Shown here: positions 1 through 6,318 of the stretch, in pieces
How the letters are laid out: every line of letters starts with the position of its first letter
Position numbering within the stretch: position 1 is the first letter of the stretch
From: JBOGED01 sp050743625
GTDB lineage: Bacteria > Actinomycetota > Nitriliruptoria > Euzebyales > Egibacteraceae
DNA length: 11,471 bases
Assembly (NCBI GenBank): GCA_050743625.1
Contig: JBOGED010000249.1
Coordinates: 1 to 11,471, forward strand
Direction: 5' to 3'
The notes under the pieces: model-generated
The model's input: the letters and a program-made list of their open reading frames with translations, nothing else
Database searches by the model: none
What the model was told of the DNA's origin: nothing
Made by a program: the position numbers and the translations under genes

Positions 1-800
1 AGTACGCCGCTCGCCGGCTGGTCGTGTCGTCTCGTAGTGACGGGATGACCGAGGTCGACGGGTTGCTGGATCCCCTCGGCGGCGCGCTGGTGCGCTCGGC
101 GTTGGATGCGCTGGCCGGGCCTGACCCAGCTACGCTGCCTGACGAGGAGCGGCGCACGCCCGAGCAGCGCAACGCCGACGCGCTCGTCCAGCTGGCCCGC
201 ACGGCGCTGGCCCGCAAAGACGACCTGCCATCGGTGGCCGGGCTGCAACCGAGAGCGACAGTGTTCCTTACTCCGGAGACGTTGGCGGATGAGCCGGGGG
301 CGCCGGCGGCTCAGCTGGACTGGGTGGGGCGGATCTGTGGGGCCACGGCCAGGCTAATCGCCTGTGACGCCAACGTCGTACGCCGCAAGGTGACGCGTAA
401 CGGGCGGACGGTCTGGATGGATGTGCGTCGCCACCCCAGCCCTGCGCAGCGGCTGGCGGTCATCGAGCGGGACCGGACCTGCCGGTTCACCTACCCAGAC
501 GGAGTGCGGTGCGAGCGGCCTTGGCAATGGTGTGATGTGCACCATGTCCGGCACCATGGGACCGGTGGGCCGACCCTGACGCCGAACTTGGCGTTGCTGT
601 GCGGCCATCACCACCACGCCGTGCACGAAGGCGGCTGGACCATCACCGGCAACGCCGACGCCGTCCTGACCTTCCACCCGCCTCCAGACCCACCCCGCCG
701 ACCGCGAAGGCGCCCTCGACGCCCGGCCCCGACCCGGTCAACGGTCAAAGCCAACTCTGGACGCCGCGAGCGCAGCCGGCCGTCGGTCCTCATCGAGTGA
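1..800 (+). CDS. DUF222 / HNH endonuclease domain protein (13E12-repeat type), 5' end cut by window
   Basis: The reading frame is open from base 3 without an upstream stop, so the gene begins outside the window; the GTG at 24 is only an internal codon. About 266 codons are visible. The first ~100 residues match the end of the DUF222 region (dGM..vdGlLDP pattern, then RTPEQRNADALVQLAR). The C-terminal half carries an HNH/treble-clef nuclease motif: Cys at codons 480 and 510, Cys-Asp-Val-His-His at 531-545, GG-T-LTPN with Asn at 585, then LLC and four His at 600-617 and VHE. Catalytic His and metal ligands are therefore all present. The stretch after position 675 is Pro/Arg-rich. Members of this family are often multicopy in actinobacterial genomes, partly linked to REP13E12-like elements, and their biological role is poorly defined. 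It stands alone here, convergent with the sigma gene. Family call firm; nuclease activity inferred. Confidence 0.88.
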   Translation, partial: YAARRLVVSSRSDGMTEVDGLLDPLGGALVRSALDALAGPDPATLPDEERRTPEQRNADALVQLARTALARKDDLPSVAGLQPRATVFLTPETLADEPGAPAAQLDWVGRICGATARLIACDANVVRRKVTRNGRTVWMDVRRHPSPAQRLAVIERDRTCRFTYPDGVRCERPWQWCDVHHVRHHGTGGPTLTPNLALLCGHHHHAVHEGGWTITGNADAVLTFHPPPDPPRRPRRRPRRPAPTRSTVKANSGRRERSRPSVLIE

Positions 801-860
801 CGCGGCGGGCAGCAGCACCGGTCCACTGCACATTGACAACTCCATAGTGACTGAGGCCAA

Positions 861-910
861 GCCTTCCAAGAGGAAGGCGGGGACCCTTGTGGAGGGTCCC
901 CGCCTTGGAA
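861..910. terminator. Hairpin terminator between convergent genes
   Basis: A perfect 14-bp stem (874-887 with 893-906) closes a 5-base loop, midway between the stop of the HNH gene (800) and the stop of the sigma gene (922). It is very GC-rich and has no clear U-tract on either strand, as is common in high-GC actinobacteria. By position it can serve both genes. A second, smaller hairpin (861-867 with 872-878, loop AAGA) overlaps the left arm, and 864-870 can also pair with 904-910 to lengthen the outer stem. Terminator function is inferred from structure and place. Nothing else is seen in 801-921. Confidence 0.7.
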
Positions 911-921
911 ACTGCGATGGG

Positions 922-1863
922 CTAGGCGGCCAGGGCCATCTTGAGCTCGTTGAGGGCGCGGATCTCGATCTTGCGGACGGACTCGCGGGAGAGGCCGAGC
1001 TCCTTGCCGAGGACGTCGAGGGTGGCGACGTCGAGGCCGTCGAGGCCGAAACGGCGCTGGAGGACGTACCAGCTGCGGTCGTCCAGGCGCTCGCGTGCGA
1101 GGTCGAACAGACCGGAGAGGAACTGACGCTCGACCACCTCTTCGGCGGGGTCCTCGTCGGAGACGGCGACGAAGTCGCCGAGCTCGGCGTCCTCGGAGTC
1201 GTGCCCCACGCGGCGGTCCAGAGACGCCATGCCGTGCTCGCTACCGAGCGCGTGACGGACCTTGTCCGGCTCGAGACGCGTGGCTTCGGCGAGGTCGTCG
1301 ATGCTCGGCTCGTGTCCCAGCTCTGACTCAAGCCGGGAACGCGCCGCACGGATCTTGACCAGCGCGTCATGCACCGCGACGGGGAGGCGGATGGTCGTCT
1401 CGCTGGCGGCCACTCCTCGCTGGATCGCCTGACGAATCCACCACGTCGCGTAGGTCGAGAACTTGTAGCCCCGCCGCCAGTCAAACTTCTCCACCGCTCG
1501 GATCAGGCCCAGGTTCCCTTCCTGGATGAGCTCGTCGAGGCTCAGTCGCGAGCGGCGCGTGAACTTGGAGGCAACGCTCACCACCAGCCGCAGGTTCGCC
1601 GCGATGAAGTGGTCGAACGCCGACTGCCCGTCGCGGACTAGGCGCTCCAAGTCAGCCCGACGCTCATCGGTCAGGCTCTCGTCCGCCTCGGCCAGCAGAC
1701 CCTCGGCGTCGTGACCCGCCTCGATCTGCTTCGCGAGGCGTACCTCGTCCTCAGCCGTCAGCAGACGAACCTTGCCCAGCTCGGCAAAGTAGAGGTCGAG
1801 CAGGTCAGACGGCACGGCAAGGTCTGTGCTGACGCTTGCACCTGGCTTTGTGATCGTTTGCAC
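922..1863 (-). CDS. Sigma-70 family RNA polymerase sigma factor, group 2-like
   Basis: A 313-residue sigma factor that directs RNA polymerase core to promoters. Region 1.2 lies at about residues 18-50 (DLLDLYFAELGKVRLLTAEDE), regions 2.1-2.4 at 83-151 (core-binding DELIQEGNLGLIRAVEKFDW, melting segment YKFSTYATWWIRQAI), region 3 at ~160-235 and region 4 with its helix-turn-helix at ~280-301. There is no room for a region 1.1, and residues normally invariant in the primary sigma differ (Gln148 in region 2.4, Lys298 in region 4). That suits a group 2 (primary-like, non-essential) factor better than the housekeeping one. The GTG start is supported by AAGGA at 1868-1872 on the - strand, four bases upstream. 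It is 247 bp downstream of the polyprenyl synthase stop, with terminator-like and promoter-like elements between, so probably a separate unit. The regulon cannot be told from sequence. Confidence 0.93.
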   Translation of the reverse strand: MQTITKPGASVSTDLAVPSDLLDLYFAELGKVRLLTAEDEVRLAKQIEAGHDAEGLLAEADESLTDERRADLERLVRDGQSAFDHFIAANLRLVVSVASKFTRRSRLSLDELIQEGNLGLIRAVEKFDWRRGYKFSTYATWWIRQAIQRGVAASETTIRLPVAVHDALVKIRAARSRLESELGHEPSIDDLAEATRLEPDKVRHALGSEHGMASLDRRVGHDSEDAELGDFVAVSDEDPAEEVVERQFLSGLFDLARERLDDRSWYVLQRRFGLDGLDVATLDVLGKELGLSRESVRKIEIRALNELKMALAA

Positions 1864-1946
1864 AATGTCCTTAACGTACTAACGGCCGGCGAAATTCCCA
1901 AGTCCAGCGGGAATCTCGACCAGGAACACCCCAAGCCGGGAACAGG

Positions 1947-1998
1947 GCTCCCATGCGGTTGGCTCGTCGGCAAGCTGACGCAGAGCCCGCATGGGAGC
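1947..1998 (-). promoter_or_regulatory. Strong inverted repeat in the leader of the sigma gene
   Basis: Perfect 12-bp arms at 1947-1958 and 1987-1998 (GCTCCCATGCGG / CCGCATGGGAGC) flank 28 bases that can pair further (a 4-bp GCTC/GAGC stem and a short apical stem). The result would be one long hairpin in the 5' leader of the sigma mRNA. A smaller 6-bp hairpin (1894-1899 with 1909-1914) lies between it and the ribosome binding site. I do not recognise a known riboswitch class. It could be an attenuator, an mRNA-stability element or a protein-binding site on DNA. The structure is seen in the sequence; the function is not known. Confidence 0.5.
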
Positions 1999-1999
1999 A

Positions 2000-2027
2000 A
2001 GCGTATCCCCACTCGCGAAAAACGCAA
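2000..2027 (-). promoter_or_regulatory. Candidate promoter of the sigma gene
   Basis: On the - strand TTGCGT (2027-2022) and TACGCT (2005-2000) are spaced by 16 bases and lie about 140 bases upstream of the GTG start. Both hexamers match the sigma-70 consensus only in part. If used, transcription would start at about 1992-1994, that is, inside the left arm of the 12-bp hairpin and at the ATG of a 37-codon upstream frame. The position, just past the terminator-like structure of the preceding operon, is sensible, but the match is weak. Confidence 0.25.
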
Positions 2028-2060
2028 GGCCGAACCGGCACACCTTTGGGGGAAGAAAGA

Positions 2061-2094
2061 ACGGTCTCACTCCTCCCTTCTACCGTGGGAGTGA
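2061..2094 (-). terminator. Probable terminator of the nuo-polyprenyl synthase operon
   Basis: Seventeen bases past the TAG of the prenyl synthase gene, the - strand has a 7-bp stem TCACTCC / GGAGTGA (2094-2088 with 2073-2067). It is followed by GACCGTTCTTTCTTCC, a pyrimidine-rich tract. This is the best candidate for the end of the nuo operon transcript. A 5-bp helix (2086-2082 with 2065-2061) interleaves with this stem and may compete with it. A further small hairpin (2039-2036 with 2032-2029) followed by CTTGCGTTTTT lies just downstream and could assist. Confidence 0.45.
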
Positions 2095-2110
2095 ACCCGT
2101 TAAACGCCGT

Positions 2111-3148
2111 CTACGCCACGCGATCGCCAGCGTGGTCCGCGAGCAGCCGCAAACCCTCTACCGCCGCCGCGCATCCTGGGGCGGGGATCAGGCCGTCCAG
2201 TGCGCGTTTGGCCTTCGCCGCCTCCAGGCGGGCGGCGTCGCGTGCGAGGACAAGGGCGGGATGGTCACGTAACAGGATGAGCGCCTGGTCGAGATGCTCG
2301 TCGGTTGGATCGTCCAGCATGGCCGCCAGCGGGGAGTCAGGACCCTCCGCCTCGAGCGCGAGCAACACGGGCAGTGTACGGATGCCCTCACGAAGATCAG
2401 TGCCAGGGACCTTGCCGGATTCGGTCCGCTCACTCGTGATGTCCAACAGGTCGTCAGCGAGCTGGAAGCTCATGCCCAGCCACCAGCCGTAGTCGGTCAG
2501 CGCCTCGATCGCCTCCGGCGACTGCTTCGAGAGCAGGGCGCCGAGTCGGCAGGACGAGGAGATGAGAGAGGCGGTTTTCTCCCCGATGCATTTCATGTAA
2601 TGCTCGCGATCCGGTGTGACAGAGAAGGCACCGTGCGCTGCTGCCTCGGATGACCCTTGGACCTCACGGATCTCGCCCTGACACAGATCGGCGATCGTGC
2701 GCGCCATGATGCGGGTGACCTCGACGCCGAGCGAGGCCGATAGCTCTGAGGCGCGGGCCAGCAAGAAGTCACCGGTGAGGATGGCGACGGTGTTCGACCA
2801 TTTCACGTGAGCGGCCGGAGCGCCTCGCCTGACATCCGCCGCGTCGATCACGTCGTCGTGGTACAGCGTCGAAAGGTGGACAAGCTCCACGACCACACCT
2901 GCGCTCACAAGGTCGGGGTGGGTCGAGTCCGCGCCTCCCACCAGCCCTGAGAGCAGGACCAGCATCGGGCGAAAGCGCTTGCCGCCAGCGTCGACGAGGT
3001 ATCGCGCCGCCTGGTCGACGAACGGCTGCTCCGACGCCACGTGCTTGGACAGATATTGCTCGACAAGGATAAGACCGGGTTGCAAGTCAACGCCCCGCGA
3101 GGCACCCCGACGGGTGAGGTCGTCGATCGCCGCTTCTGTGAGACCCAT
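2111..3148 (-). CDS. Long-chain trans-polyprenyl diphosphate synthase (quinone side chain)
   Basis: A 345-residue all-trans isoprenyl diphosphate synthase, full length for the family. It condenses isopentenyl diphosphate units onto an allylic primer. Visible motifs are GGKRFRP at 55-61 (substrate binding), the first Asp-rich motif DDVID at 98-102 followed by ADVRRG, GEKTASL around 189-195, and the second Asp-rich motif DDLLD at 232-236. The residue five places before the first motif is Ser93. A small residue there is typical of long-chain (C35-C45) enzymes rather than FPP/GGPP synthases, though exact chain length cannot be read. The ATG start has GGGAG very close upstream. The gene begins 15 bases behind nuoN, so it is likely the last gene of the complex I operon. 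It probably supplies the menaquinone tail. It resembles ispB/hepT-type genes; no symbol is assigned because the product length is unproven. Confidence 0.92.
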   Translation of the reverse strand: MGLTEAAIDDLTRRGASRGVDLQPGLILVEQYLSKHVASEQPFVDQAARYLVDAGGKRFRPMLVLLSGLVGGADSTHPDLVSAGVVVELVHLSTLYHDDVIDAADVRRGAPAAHVKWSNTVAILTGDFLLARASELSASLGVEVTRIMARTIADLCQGEIREVQGSSEAAAHGAFSVTPDREHYMKCIGEKTASLISSSCRLGALLSKQSPEAIEALTDYGWWLGMSFQLADDLLDITSERTESGKVPGTDLREGIRTLPVLLALEAEGPDSPLAAMLDDPTDEHLDQALILLRDHPALVLARDAARLEAAKAKRALDGLIPAPGCAAAVEGLRLLADHAGDRVA

Positions 3149-3163
3149 ACTCCCTAGCCTAAG

Positions 3164-4840
3164 CTATGCCGCGAACGTGGCTGCTTGGCGGGCCAACTCC
3201 ACGACGGGACCGACGATCGGGAGGCCGAGCAGGATCACCGCCGCCGCCGACACCAGGATCCCGCCGGTCATTCCCGGGGTGGGCTCGAGCGGCTCTCGGG
3301 TTTCCGAGAGGGGCGGAACCATGAACATCGCGACGATGACACGGATGTAGAAGAACGCCGCGATGAAGCTGGAGATCACCGCGACGACAACCAGGGGCCA
3401 GAGCCCCGCCTCGATCCCCGCGCGGAACACGGCGAGCTTGGCGATGAAGCCGGCGGTCCCGGGGACGCCCGCCAGGGCGAGGAGGAACAAGGCGAACAGC
3501 GCGGCGGGTAGGGGATCGCGCTGGCCAAGGCCGGCGAGATCGTCAAGCGCCATCGCCTTGTGGCTCCGGCGCTCGAGCAGCGCGAGGACACCGAACGAGC
3601 CGATCGACATGAACGCGTAGATCAGCAGGTAGAGCAGGGAGCTGCTCACCCCGTCGCGGCTTGTGGCCATCAGCCCGATGAGCACGTAGCCAGCATGCGC
3701 GATGGCCGAGTAGCCGAGCATGCGCTTGAGGTCGGTCTGGACGACCGCGAGGACGGCGCCGAGGACCATCGTGAGCACGGCGATCACCGAGAAGACCGGC
3801 ATCCACGACCATGAGAGCGCCCCGAAGGCACCCGAGAAGACGCGCAAGAACGCGGCGAACGCGGCCGCCTTCGTTGCCGCGGCCATAAATCCGGTGACCG
3901 GAGTGGGGGCGCCTTGGTAGACGTCAGGTGTCCACATGTGGAACGGCACGAGCGCCGTCTTGAACCCGAACCCGACCAGCATCAAGCCCATCGACGCCAA
4001 GACCATGCCTCTCGGCGTGCTGGTGATCGTGAACGCCTGCCCTACCGTGGCGATGTTGGTCGTCCCGGCGACGCCGTACGCGAGCGCGATTCCGTAGAGG
4101 AGCAAGGCCGACGAGAACGCGCCCAGTAGGAAGTACTTGAGCGCCGACTCCTGCGAGTTCAGGTCACGCTTCGCGAATCCTGACAAGATGTACAGCGCGA
4201 GCGAGAGAATCTCAATCGCGATGAACACCATGATCAGGTCGGCGCTGGCCGCGAGCAGCGTCATCCCGGTCGCCGCGAACAACAGGAGCGGGTAGTACTC
4301 GCCGCGATGGATCCGCCGCTCCTGCAGGTACGAGTAGGACAGCGGGATGGTCACGAGGCCGGCGAGGCACACGGTCACCCTGGTGAACAGAGCCACACCG
4401 TCGACGGCGACCATGTCGCCGATCAGACTCGCCGTGCCGACGAAGGGCTGGCCTTCCTCGTTCATGAGCGTGCCGGCGTAGGTCGCCCACTGCCACGCGG
4501 TCACGCCGATGGCGGCGGCGAACCCCACGGCGGTCAGGATCGCTGCGAGCAGCTTGGGCCGGTCACGCCAGATCAGCGTCAGGGCGAACTGTGCCACCCC
4601 ACCCAGCGCGAGGAGGCCAGCCGGCAGCAAGAGCGTGGCACTCGCCGAGCGCATGAACCCGCCGGTGGCGACGAGCACGCCCATCGCGACGAACGACGCC
4701 TTGGCCCGGTCACGCCCCGCGGTCTCGAGGATCAGCACGAGTAGGCCGGCGCCGAACAAGACCAGCTCAGGACTGATCTCCGCCCACGCGATCGGCACGC
4801 CGGAGATCGGGCCGGTGACCTGGGCCAAAACCGCGCTCAT
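3164..4840 (-). CDS. nuoN: NADH-quinone oxidoreductase subunit N
   Basis: One of three antiporter-like proton-channel subunits of complex I, in the cytoplasmic membrane next to NuoM and NuoK. The 558 residues are almost wholly hydrophobic helices. The charged residues of the channel axis are present: Glu210 (VFIAIEILSLALY), Lys235 (ALKYFLLGAF), Lys294 (FGFKTALVPFH), Lys324 (AAATKAAAF) and Lys468 (GFIAKLAVF). The first four correspond to E. coli NuoN Glu133, Lys158, Lys217 and Lys247 with a constant offset of 77, and Lys468 to Lys395. The protein is therefore longer than the E. coli one only before its VDG motif (146-148), where two extra hydrophobic stretches appear (about 50-62 and 68-91). 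The start ATG overlaps the nuoM stop as ATGA, with GGAGGAG inside the last nuoM codons as ribosome binding site. Confidence 0.97.
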   Translation of the reverse strand: MSAVLAQVTGPISGVPIAWAEISPELVLFGAGLLVLILETAGRDRAKASFVAMGVLVATGGFMRSASATLLLPAGLLALGGVAQFALTLIWRDRPKLLAAILTAVGFAAAIGVTAWQWATYAGTLMNEEGQPFVGTASLIGDMVAVDGVALFTRVTVCLAGLVTIPLSYSYLQERRIHRGEYYPLLLFAATGMTLLAASADLIMVFIAIEILSLALYILSGFAKRDLNSQESALKYFLLGAFSSALLLYGIALAYGVAGTTNIATVGQAFTITSTPRGMVLASMGLMLVGFGFKTALVPFHMWTPDVYQGAPTPVTGFMAAATKAAAFAAFLRVFSGAFGALSWSWMPVFSVIAVLTMVLGAVLAVVQTDLKRMLGYSAIAHAGYVLIGLMATSRDGVSSSLLYLLIYAFMSIGSFGVLALLERRSHKAMALDDLAGLGQRDPLPAALFALFLLALAGVPGTAGFIAKLAVFRAGIEAGLWPLVVVAVISSFIAAFFYIRVIVAMFMVPPLSETREPLEPTPGMTGGILVSAAAVILLGLPIVGPVVELARQAATFAA

Positions 4841-6318
4841 CTACTCTCCTCCAACGCGACTTGTCCGTCCAACACGACCTCGACCCGGTCGAGTACCTGC
4901 GCGACCGAGGGGTTCACTCGGTCGTAGAGAGGCTGCGGGTACAGCCCGATGGCGAGCATCAGGAGAAGCAAGGGAGCGACGACGGCGATCTCCCGGGGCT
5001 TCAGGTCGGGCAGGCCGATGGCGAGGCCGCCGACCGGCCCATGGAACATCCGCTGGTACGCCCACAGGAGGTAGAGCGCCGCGAGGATGACCCCGAAGGC
5101 GGCAGCGACCGCCGCCCAGGGCACCGTCTGGAATGTGCCGAGCAGGATCGGGAACTCACCCACGAACCCGTTGAGACCCGGGAGCGCGATGGAGCTCATC
5201 GTCGTAAACAGGAACAACCCGGCGAACACCGGAGCGGCCTTCGCGATACCGCTGTACCTGGCGATCATGCGGTCGTGCGTGCGGTCGTACATGAACCCGA
5301 TCAGCAAGAACAGCGCACCGGTCGACAGGCCGTGGTTGACCATCTGCACGACGCTGCCGGCCGCCGCGGTTTCGTTCAGGGCGAAGGCGCCGATCACGAC
5401 GAAGCCGAGGTGGGCGACCGACGAGTAGGCGACGAGGCGCTTGATGTCGGACTGCATCATCGCGACGAGCGCGCCGTAGAGGACCCCGACCAGACCGAGG
5501 ATAAGGAGGATGGGCGCGAGACTGACCGTGGCCTCAGGGAAGAAGGGGAGGCTGTACCGCAGGAAGCCGTAGGACCCGATCTTCAGGAGCACCGCGGCAA
5601 GGAGCACCGACCCGACCGTGGGCGCCTCCGTGTGGGCGTCCGGCAGCCACGTGTGCAGGGGGAACAGCGGCACCTTGATCGCGAAGGCCAGGAAGAACGC
5701 CATGAACAGCCAGATCTGCTCTTGGAGGGACAGACTCAGCGTCGTGAACGTCTCGTAGTCGAAGGAGGTGCCGCCCGCCTCGAAGTACAGGTACAGGATC
5801 CCGACGAGCATGAGCAGCCCGCCGATCAGCGTGTACAGGAAGAACTTCACCGCCGCGTACCGCCGGTTGGCGCCGCCCCATATCCCGATCAACGCGTACA
5901 TCGGGACGAGCTGTGCCTCGAAGAACACGTAGAACAAGATCAGGTCCAGCGCGCAGAACACGCCGACGAGCGCCGCCTCCATCGACAGCAGGCAGACGAA
6001 GAAGCCCTTCGGCCGCTCGGTCTGCTCCCACGCCGCCAGGATCGCCAGCGGCATGAAGAGCGTCGTGAGCAGGATGAGGAACAGGCTGATGCCGTCCACA
6101 CCCAGGCGGTAGCTCACCCCCCAGTCGGGCACCCACGCGATCCGCTCCTCCATCTGGAAGCCGGCCACGCCGACCTGGAACTGGCCGAGCATCACCAGGG
6201 ACACGACGAACGTCACCAGGCTTCCGCCGAGCGCGACGGCACGCATCTGCTCGCGCGAGCGAAGCAACCCCACACCGACGGCGGTCAGCGCGGGCACCAG
6301 GATCAGCGCGGAGAGCAT
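4837..6318 (-). CDS. nuoM: NADH-quinone oxidoreductase subunit M
   Basis: Middle antiporter-like proton-channel subunit of the complex I membrane arm. The 493 residues form a series of membrane helices. Channel residues are visible: Glu134 (LFYVFFEAQLVPMYALIGIW), Lys215 (AFAIKVPLFPLHTWLPDAH), Lys246 (AAVLLKIGSYGFLRY) and Glu388 (GLNGFVGEFPILLG). They correspond to E. coli Glu144, Lys234, Lys265 and Glu407. Slightly shorter than the E. coli protein but with all core elements. The ATG overlaps the nuoL stop by one base (TGATG) and a GGGGGG run in the last nuoL codons may act as ribosome binding site; the gene ends in an ATGA overlap with nuoN. This implies translational coupling along L-M-N. 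The long open frame on the opposite strand over this gene is an artefact of GC-rich codons. Confidence 0.97.
   Translation of the reverse strand: MLSALILVPALTAVGVGLLRSREQMRAVALGGSLVTFVVSLVMLGQFQVGVAGFQMEERIAWVPDWGVSYRLGVDGISLFLILLTTLFMPLAILAAWEQTERPKGFFVCLLSMEAALVGVFCALDLILFYVFFEAQLVPMYALIGIWGGANRRYAAVKFFLYTLIGGLLMLVGILYLYFEAGGTSFDYETFTTLSLSLQEQIWLFMAFFLAFAIKVPLFPLHTWLPDAHTEAPTVGSVLLAAVLLKIGSYGFLRYSLPFFPEATVSLAPILLILGLVGVLYGALVAMMQSDIKRLVAYSSVAHLGFVVIGAFALNETAAAGSVVQMVNHGLSTGALFLLIGFMYDRTHDRMIARYSGIAKAAPVFAGLFLFTTMSSIALPGLNGFVGEFPILLGTFQTVPWAAVAAAFGVILAALYLLWAYQRMFHGPVGGLAIGLPDLKPREIAVVAPLLLLMLAIGLYPQPLYDRVNPSVAQVLDRVEVVLDGQVALEESR

Noticed and set aside
24..26. GTG at 24 as the start of the HNH gene
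   Set aside because: The frame is open to the window edge and the residues before it (YAARRLVV) continue the DUF222 pattern, so the gene is truncated by the window.
673..850. Frameshift in the tail of the HNH gene, because the next frame looks more GC-rich at third positions after about 675
   Set aside because: The alternative frame runs on through the hairpin and antisense to the sigma gene without a sensible end, and the annotated frame stops cleanly at 800 after a complete HNH domain.
847..1326. Open frame on the + strand opposite the sigma gene
   Set aside because: It crosses the terminator hairpin and mirrors sigma region 3-4 codons. The - strand frame has unmistakable sigma-70 motifs.
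1864..2110. Known riboswitch (such as c-di-AMP ydaO type), 6S RNA or tRNA in the spacer
   Set aside because: I found hairpins but none of the conserved core sequences of those classes and no cloverleaf; a Rfam search would settle it.
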